This document shows, in pieces, positions 36,701-45,700 of a stretch of 64,000 nt of DNA. This stretch comes from Echinarachnius parma. Lineage: Eukaryota; Echinodermata; Echinoidea; Clypeasteroida; Echinarachniidae. Numbering within the stretch: the stretch's first letter is position 1; the number at the start of each line of letters is the position of its first letter. Both the position numbers and the translations under genes were made by a program. Below the pieces are notes generated by a model. It saw only the letters and a list, made by a program, of their open reading frames with translations. It did not search any database and was not told where the DNA came from. The stretch is taken from positions 86,001 to 150,000 of the forward strand of contig JBAMJV010011308.1 of NCBI GenBank assembly GCA_037951105.1, in the 5' to 3' direction.

Positions 36701-39700
36701 TTCAATAGGTATTAAGACAGATATAGGGCTCGACACAAGCACTTGCCCGAATGCCCAGGGCAAGCTAAGATCAACACTGGGCGAGTGAAATCTTCATATA
36801 TTTGATCTTATTTGGTTGCCAGATTGGGCAACTAACATTTTTCTTCATCTTTGAGAGAAAAATGTATAAATCCCAAGCTACCTAGCACGATTAATTATTA
36901 GGTTGTTTAATATTGGTTTTGGCAGACATATACATTTCTTATTCAAACAAGTGAAATTGAAATATTTGCAATAATGGGCTAGTAGAAAAAAGTCAGTGTG
37001 GATGCTTTAGCCCCATTTCATGTAGTGAGATCCAGTTATGTCAACTAAATGATTTGTTTCCATTGCTTTGTTTTAATGTCATGCGTTGCTTTGTTTTCTT
37101 TTTGCTTTACTTAGCTTTTTTGGTTTTGGTTTTGTATTTAGCGAGAACAGGTGGAAGAAGAGAGGTCTAGCCGTGATACCAACCAAGTTTGGAGTCTCCT
37201 TCTCCGACGCGTTCCTTAATCAGGTATGCCACGTTTCTTTTTTCAGTTCAAGTAAATATCAAACTCAAGTAAAATTTATGTATTCAATAATAACAACTTG
37301 CATGTGGTGAGTGATTTTTATGCCTCCGCAACGAAGTGGCCGGAGGCATTATGTTTTCTGTTTGTCCGTCCGTACAGGCCAGACAAAATTGAATATGGAA
37401 TTGAGATAGGAAAGAGGTTTTAGATCAAGATAGTTAACATCACAGTCTAGACTTTTAACATTTATCAAGTTCATATGGAGTACATTGAAAAGTGTACACC
37501 AAGATGTCATTAAATGTTATCACACCCTGGACTTTAAACATGATCAATTTAATCAGTCCTTACAATAATCGGGGGTTTGGTATGCATATTAATCAACAGA
37601 TTGATGCACCTGTCATATGGCTTTATTGAGATGAGCCAGGGGTTGTACACTGAGATGACGTCCTTACAACACGGCGTTGACTTTTAATGCTAACAAATTA
37701 ATTAGTCAATGATGCAAAAATACTGCTGAAAACTTCTTATCTACTATAATAATGCCGGGAAATAAAGTGAGAGTCAATATAGGGCCTAAATTTTCGATCC
37801 TAGCAGAATCTTCTTCAGAGGCTATAAAGTGACGATAATACAAAAAGAAACAACATATATATACACATACTGTATAGCTACACATGCTAAGAAACTGAGG
37901 AAGGGGGTGGAAACATGGAACAATGAAAGGGCTGTGAGTGGCCAATCAGACTAGTCTGGGATTGGAGGAAATGCACACAAAGAGGATGTTATGTAACAAG
38001 GAGCAAGGGGTTGGAGTGTGAGTCAGAAGGATTAGGACGTTCTCTAAACGTTAAAACACAATTTCATGCAAATACGACCAACATTGGCCTTTTGAGCAAG
38101 GGATGAGCATCATTCAAAGTCACTCGCTGTACGGGATAATCCCATTCATAGCGAACACCATGGAGGCTGCCATTGGTGTTTATGAAACTCGGATCGCTCT
38201 ATGATGTGATGTCAAACCCGAACTACTCTTTTTGTTGGCTCACGTTTGGCATTGTGTTTGTGCACAAACCCCGCGAGCTGCGAGAGCTAACAAAAAGAGG
38301 CGGAGCTTGTTTGTTCGGGTTTGACGTAGCATTTCGGCGCGAACAATTAAAAATCCGGGTTTCAAAAAATATAATGGCAACCTCCACGCTATACGCGATG
38401 AATGGGATTAGCCGATTGACTTTGAATGATGCCCCTCCTTTGTTCAGAGGGCAAACATTGGACATATTTGCATGAAAATATGTTTTAATGTGTAGAGAAA
38501 TTAATCAAAGGTAAATAGATGATGGGGAAACTTTCCCTTTAAGGACATGAATAGTGAATGGAGACAAGATGTGAATGGAGGTGAGATGAAGGGGCTTATA
38601 GTAAAGGGGGCCAGAGTGGCCACAGAAGAGGGAGGTGTGTGTGGGGGAGGGGGTGGTAAACAAAGGGGAGCTTAAGTGGAGGAGGTGGGATTAATGAAGA
38701 GTGGTGGTATGAAAAGGAATGCTGATGGGGAGGGGGGGGGGGGGGGTAAGAATGGGTGATGATCAGTGGAAATATGAAGAACCAGAGAAAGAAGGATGTA
38801 CGAAAATCAGACAATGCTTATGTACACAAATGGAACCCTGTAGAAAAATGGAAAATGAGAGTGTAATGTCAGTTAATTATTAGTTAGCAAGATATATACA
38901 TGATATATAAATAAGTATATTGGGATATAAACAATACATGAAAATAATTACAACATGACAAATAAATAAGTCTTATGAAACTAATGTAGCTGGCTGCCGA
39001 TTAGAGTCCTGTGGGAAAACAGTAAGTGGGAGAAATGTAGATTAAACATACTTAAAAAGTGGTGCATGCGATATATCAATAAACAGATGAGCATATACAA
39101 TATGTACAATATATACAGTATCAAACTATAACAAATGATAATCTAATATGGAGAAAATGTGAGAGAATTGAAAAATATAGTTGAAAATCGAGCAAAACAA
39201 TGCATGGAAAAGGATGGAGAATGAGAGCTCCTGCTAATGAATACAAATAATTAGATTTTTCATTTCTCACCATTTTGTTTTTGTGATTTCTAATTAGGCG
39301 GGTGCTTTGGTACACATCTACACCGATGGTTCCGTGCTCCTGTCACACAGTGGCATTGAGATGGGTCAAGGCCTTTACACCAAGATGGCCCAGGTAGCGT
39401 CCAGGACTCTAGGCATCCCCCAGGAGAGGATTCACCAGTCGGAGACCAACACCAGTAAAGTGCCCAACACAACCGAAACTGCCGCCAGCACGGGATCAGA
39501 CCTCAACGGCAAGGCAATAGAGGCAAGCGTTCCAGTACCCGTTCGTTGTTTGAGAAAGAGAAGTGCGCTAAGTCACTCGTACTTCAGGGATTATCATTTT
39601 TGAAAGCCATGTTAAAAAAAAACAGTTGTAGCTCTCTTGTGTAGTTGATGAATAAACCCCAAATCAGACCTAATTATTATCTGAACATGTTGCATCACAT

Positions 39701-42700
39701 AGAGGAGGCTCAAACCTACAAGAATATTGCCAAAAATAGGCCGAACGCTCTTCCCACTCTCATCTAGTATTACAGAAAATATGAAATTACATGTTAATAT
39801 GTTGTTGTTTTTAAGCCATTAACGGCAATTAGGCAACAGAGCCAAGTTTAGGCGAGCATTCAATTAGATCATAGGAAATTACAAGTCTTCTTTGAAAAAA
39901 AGAAAAGTGTACACATGTATACCATTTTAATTTTAATTTTTGAATTGTAAGCATCAATTTTTATTTCGTAAGAGAAAAGTCTTACAATTATTTGCATTAT
40001 GTGGTTTTGCACACTTTTGCAATGGTGTTCCCATATTAAAAAAAATTGCGTGCGGTAATATAGTATTACAGTATCTGCAGGGAGCTGAAAAGGACCATAG
40101 TATAATTGTATGTATAAGTGGTCAAGTCTATCTGACCTATTCCGGCAATTTATTAAAAAGCTAAACAACTATATATTTCTACCAGTCCCAATATTTCAAA
40201 CATCATGTATAACTTAAATGTTTTCTCATTCCAAATCCCTAGAATGCCTGCAAAGTGCTCCTTGGAAGACTGGAGCCATACATGCATGCTAATCCAAAGG
40301 GCAACTGGGATGAATGGGTAAGTCCTAATATCGGCTTCATGGGCGTAGGGGCACATTTGTCTCAGGGGGCTGAGGTCTTTTGCCCAGATGATTATATACT
40401 TCCCATTTTCACCTGACAAGCAGAAAAAAAGGTTTTTGAGTCTTTGATGCTAAGTTTTGATGTATAGTCTAAATATGGGTTTTGCCCCAGAATGACGTTG
40501 TATTGCCCTAAAAAGACATTAATTTGCCCGAATGTAACATGACTCTGGCAGAAAATGACATGAATGTGCCCGAATATGACTTTATTTTGCCCAAATATGA
40601 GACGGATTCGCCCGAATGTGACATGATTTTACCCGAATATGACATGGATTCGCCGGAATATGACATGTTTTGCCCAAATATGAGATGCACTTTTTTTGCC
40701 CAAATATGGTTGTTTTCCAAACTCCAGGGGGGCTGCGGCTGTTTGAGATGAGCAGTGGAGAATATATACTTTATGTAGTTGTTTATTGTCTATCATACTT
40801 TCTTGTTTGCTACAAGGGGGTAGCATTAGCCCAAATTAAAGGGGACCACCATGCAAAGAACAACACCCTCAGGGTTTTTTGTTTTGTTTTATATCAAATA
40901 GATTTACAACACTTTGCTAAGGATTCTGTGATTCATACACAATCGTCTATTGGAGGAGACGTTTTGGTTGGGGGTTTTTGCCTTGCATAATCGTCAGTAA
41001 ATTTAGCATTATGTGAAAGCGTTTTTATTTTTCCTAAAATCCTAACCCGTTATCATTATGATATAGGGGTGTTTGCAGTAAAACTACATTTGGGGCGCAG
41101 TAATGCTATTGAATTTAAATACCGTGGCTTCTTGTTTCAAGATTCCGGTGACATATTGTTGTATTAATCATAACTCATTCATCATAACACTTAGCATAAT
41201 TGGAATATATATAAATATATAGTGGATAGTTGAGTTTTGGTATAGAGGGCGCTACATACAATAATTTGTTGTGAGATAATGAAAAACTGAGTGTCAAATT
41301 TGAAAGAGCATACAATTTTAATGACAGAATAAACTTTATTTGATCAAAATCGGTTCAGAAATGGCTGAAATATCATAAACATAACCATTTGTAATAATTG
41401 TGGGGCCCCACAATTATTCGATCATTCGATCCAGCCGTTACAATTTTTGTAATGGCTTCTCTTTTCAAATATTAAAAAAAGAGGTTTTTAAATAGTTCTT
41501 GATTATCTCTCTATCTAATCACTATGTTCAACAAAACATCACATGCACAATATTTTATTTTAAATGGTTGAAACCAATTAATTTTTAGAGAGCGCCCTCT
41601 TGAGTTTTAAACGGCTCTTTTTTTTAATGATAACAGGGCTTTTACAAAGTCATTTGTAATGTTTTATTTCTTTCGAGCATGGTGGAGTTATAACTATTAG
41701 TTTTGTATGGAAATGGTGCAGATTTTGGTTACTAAAAGTCAGTTTGACCAAAACTGTACTCTCTTTACCAAAACTATCCTTTAATATGATATCTCATTTG
41801 TAATGATTAAGCTGCATGTGTGTGTGCAGTACAGGCCACTGGCGTACCCAATATTTTTTCAAGGGGGAGGTTATATCGGCAGCCAAATTTCTGAGGCCGA
41901 GACCAATGGTTGAGAGTTGTGTAAGCAGGGGGGAGGTGTCCGTAGAAAATTTCGAAGCCGAGACCAAGTACCTTCTAAATTTTCGAGGCCGAGACCAGGA
42001 CCGGTCAAACATTTTTCGAGGTCGAGACCGAGACCATTCGTTGAGAATCGCGTAAGCGGGGGGGGGGGGGGGGGGGGGGGGGTGTCCGTATCAAATCAAA
42101 GCCGAGACCGAGAACTTTCACAATTTTCGAGGCCGAGACCAGGGTCCTTCCACACGTTTTGAGGCCGAGACCGGGATCCTTCAACATTTTCGAGAACGAG
42201 ACCATCGGTAATGATGGTCGAGACCGCTAAAATGTGGGCTCAAGACCACGCTAAAAGCGGTAGGGGGGGGGGGGGGAGGTTCAAACCCCTCAAAACAAAT
42301 TATTTTTGGGACAAAGGGGGTTTTAAACCGCCCCCCCCCCCCACCCCCCCCCCCCCCCCCCGGTACGCCTATGGTACAGGCAAACTCTCAAACGTGATGT
42401 ATTGGAAATGCATCAAGTTCCCCTAAGCCTACGCAAACTCAGAGCAAACTGGCATTATTAGCACCCTCTTGGACCGTGTAGGTATGCCCTGTTCAACATC
42501 TACCAAATGGCAAAACGGTGTACTTTGCAACATGTTATTTTAAGCCCCATTCATTCAGAAATACTGCACACACCGCAATCGCATAACCATTACGAATGGG
42601 TCATCATTTATGAAAAAATGTACACGCTTCATGTTGAATTTCATAATGATTATGTTAAAGGGATAGTTGAGTATTGGTCAAACTTACTTTAGTAACCAAA

Positions 42701-45700
42701 ACCTGCATCATTACGGTACAAAATATCTCGAAAGCTCGAAAGGTATACACAGCAGTAACAAACGACTAAGTAAAAACCATGTTTTTAAAAAGAGCCGTTA
42801 CAACTCAAGAGGGCGCTTCTAAAAACTCATTGGTTTTAGTCATTTTTTTCATACAAATTGTGCATTAATATTTTTGTATTTAAATAATGATTCAATAGAG
42901 ATATCATCAACAACTTTTTAAAAACCTATTTAGATTTTTTTTTTCAGGGTAGTCTATAAGCAATTTTTTGTATTTTTCTAAAAAGTCAATCTCTGAAATC
43001 AAATTTGTCAACTATTAGAGCATTTGAAAGGGAATTATTCTCATTTTACATGTTTTATTCAAGGAACTTTCAAATGAAATTAAAACCAACCAATTTAGTG
43101 TCAAGGGGCATTTCGGGAAGTACCAATAGTGAAGTGTACCTTTAAGTAATGTACTAAGATATCTACACACAAAATCTTTTTGGACGCAACGCCTTCAATT
43201 TCACACAATCAAATGCATTTGTGTAACATTTCGCTGTCAATCCTCCTCAATAGTCACCTTTACTGTACATACCCGGCTTTCATTATAATTACAAGTGAGG
43301 TGCCACTGGAAAGTAATTCGACAGGCTTTCTTATGATACAGTATTCGTCGAACGAATTTGAACTTGAGAAAACCGTGATATGAGAGTCAGATCTTCCTCT
43401 GCTGCAGCTTTTCACCCATTTTCAAATATACTGCACATACCCCATACTCATAAAGCTTACAAATTTGGTATCATTTTAAAGAAGAATAAACACCCTTTCA
43501 AACAATACCAAATATAATCAACATGATTTAATAAGAACAGATATATAATCGATCAAACTTAAGTTTCCGAACTTTTGAGGGGTTTAATTAGTTGCTCTCC
43601 TAACACCTCCCCCTCCTCTAACCCTGCCTACTCCCTCACTCTTAACTGACTTCCACTCATATTATGACAAAAGCTACTTTATACAAAAGGGTATCAATTG
43701 TGTTTAATCTGTCTTGTACGTTTATACAATTTGTGTATTCTCTGCAGGTTAACGCAGCATACATGGACAGAGTTAGTCTTTCTACCACTGGTTTCTACAA
43801 GTGAGTATAATGGAAATGTATTGTGCATTGTGTATTACATGTAGCAAACCACACGAAAATGCAATATGCAATTATGGGGTTTTTAATCATTGGTATTAAA
43901 AGGCCACAGTAGTATAGAGATTCTTCTTTTTTAACTCGATGCCTACTAGAACCTGGTGGTCCCTGTATTTAGTCAATGGGGATTCCAAAATATATTATTA
44001 GGGTATCGGTTAACTCTTTGCCTACAGGAACCTGGTGGGCTATGTACAAAGTCTATGGGGATTTCAAAATCTCAACGGAACAGGTTACTAGGTCTGAAAT
44101 ATGAGACCCCCTATTGGTTTTCAAAGATAACTTTTGTATGGAGAACCTTGTTTGGTAATGTGTTCCATTTGTGTTATTGTTTCAATATAGCTCCCGACAT
44201 CAACTATAGCTGGGAGAAGAATGAGGGCAACTTGTTTCATTATGAATCATTTGGCATGGGGATTCATACAAATTGTGAAATCTCCTATTAGTTTTCCAAA
44301 GATGACTTTCTTGCTTGGTAATATATTTCATATGTTTTACTGTTTCCTGTTTATCTGCTGTCCATAGAACTCCTGACTTAAACTATGACTTGGACAAGAA
44401 CGAGGGCAAGTTGTTTCACTACCACTCCTTTGGAGTGGGGATCTCCGAGGTGGAGATTGACTGCCTGACTGGTGATCACCGGACTCTGCGCACCGACATC
44501 GTCATGGATGTCGGCAACAGCATCAACCCTGCCATCGACATTGGACAGGTCAGAACAATATTATGTTTAATTTGCTTTTATTTGTTTTATAGAAATGAAA
44601 AACACTTGATACAGATCATCTTGATTTCAAATCTATCTCCCCATGTTACACAAATGGACAATTAATGTAAAAGAAAAAATATACCGTTTTTCATGTTTGA
44701 TTGTTACCATGGCCATAATTGATTGTACCTGTCAATCATTGTTTGTTGTACTTGTCTTTGAATTGTTCCCAAATTAAAGGTGCCTTTACCAATGGCTATG
44801 ACTTTAACCCCTTGACTACAGGAACCAGGTGGGTTGTGTACAAAGTCTATGGGGATTTCAGAAACTCAAAGGGAACGGGTTAATATGCTGGGAAGACTGT
44901 CGCTTGACCCTCAAGGGCCAAATCTAGCTGACCCTGGAACTTTGCCTAAATCTGCAAGATAACTGGTTCAAACAAATATAGATTATGACTTGAATTTGAA
45001 TTGCAAATTTGATTGATCTGTAAATTGAACCCATATTGAAGGTGCCCTCATCCAGGGCTACGGCTTGTTTGTCCTGGAAGAATACTGCTGGACTCATTTT
45101 GGCAACGCAACATTTTGCACCAAAAATGTAAAAACCTACTTTCACAACAATTTTAATGAAATTTGGTACACTTGATAATCTTGAAGCGAGGATGTGCAAG
45201 ACATATTTTTGCGTTGTGGGAGAAGGTGCTGCCATGGTTAACGCACTATGTTTCATATATTTTATTTGTCAATCATTGTTTGTTTTAATTGTCTTCGATT
45301 TGATCCCAGATTGAAGGTGCCTTCACCCAGGGTTATGGCTTGTTTGTCCTGGAAGACTGTCGGTGGACTCCAAAGGGCCAACTCCTGACCCGGGGGCCTG
45401 GCTTCTACAAGATACCTGGCTTTGGAGATGCACCCAGTGAATTCAACGTCTCCCTCCTCCACAACGCTGCTAATCCAAACACCATTTGTTCTTCAAAGGT
45501 TAGTATGCTAATAAGAAAGAACAGATTCTTTAATATTTAAAAGAAAAAATTGTGAATACAATTGTAAGGAAACTGACCAGAAAAATGAAATCCATACAAA
45601 ATGAGAAAATAAAATTGGGATACGCCAGGAATCGGACCCGAGACCTCTGGATTGGTAGACCGGGGCTCTAACCAATGAGCCACAATGTCTTATTGATGGT

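Noticed and set aside
45613..45690. Minus-strand tRNA gene
   Set aside because: A- and B-box-like motifs are present but the 7-bp acceptor stem does not pair; better explained as a SINE head.
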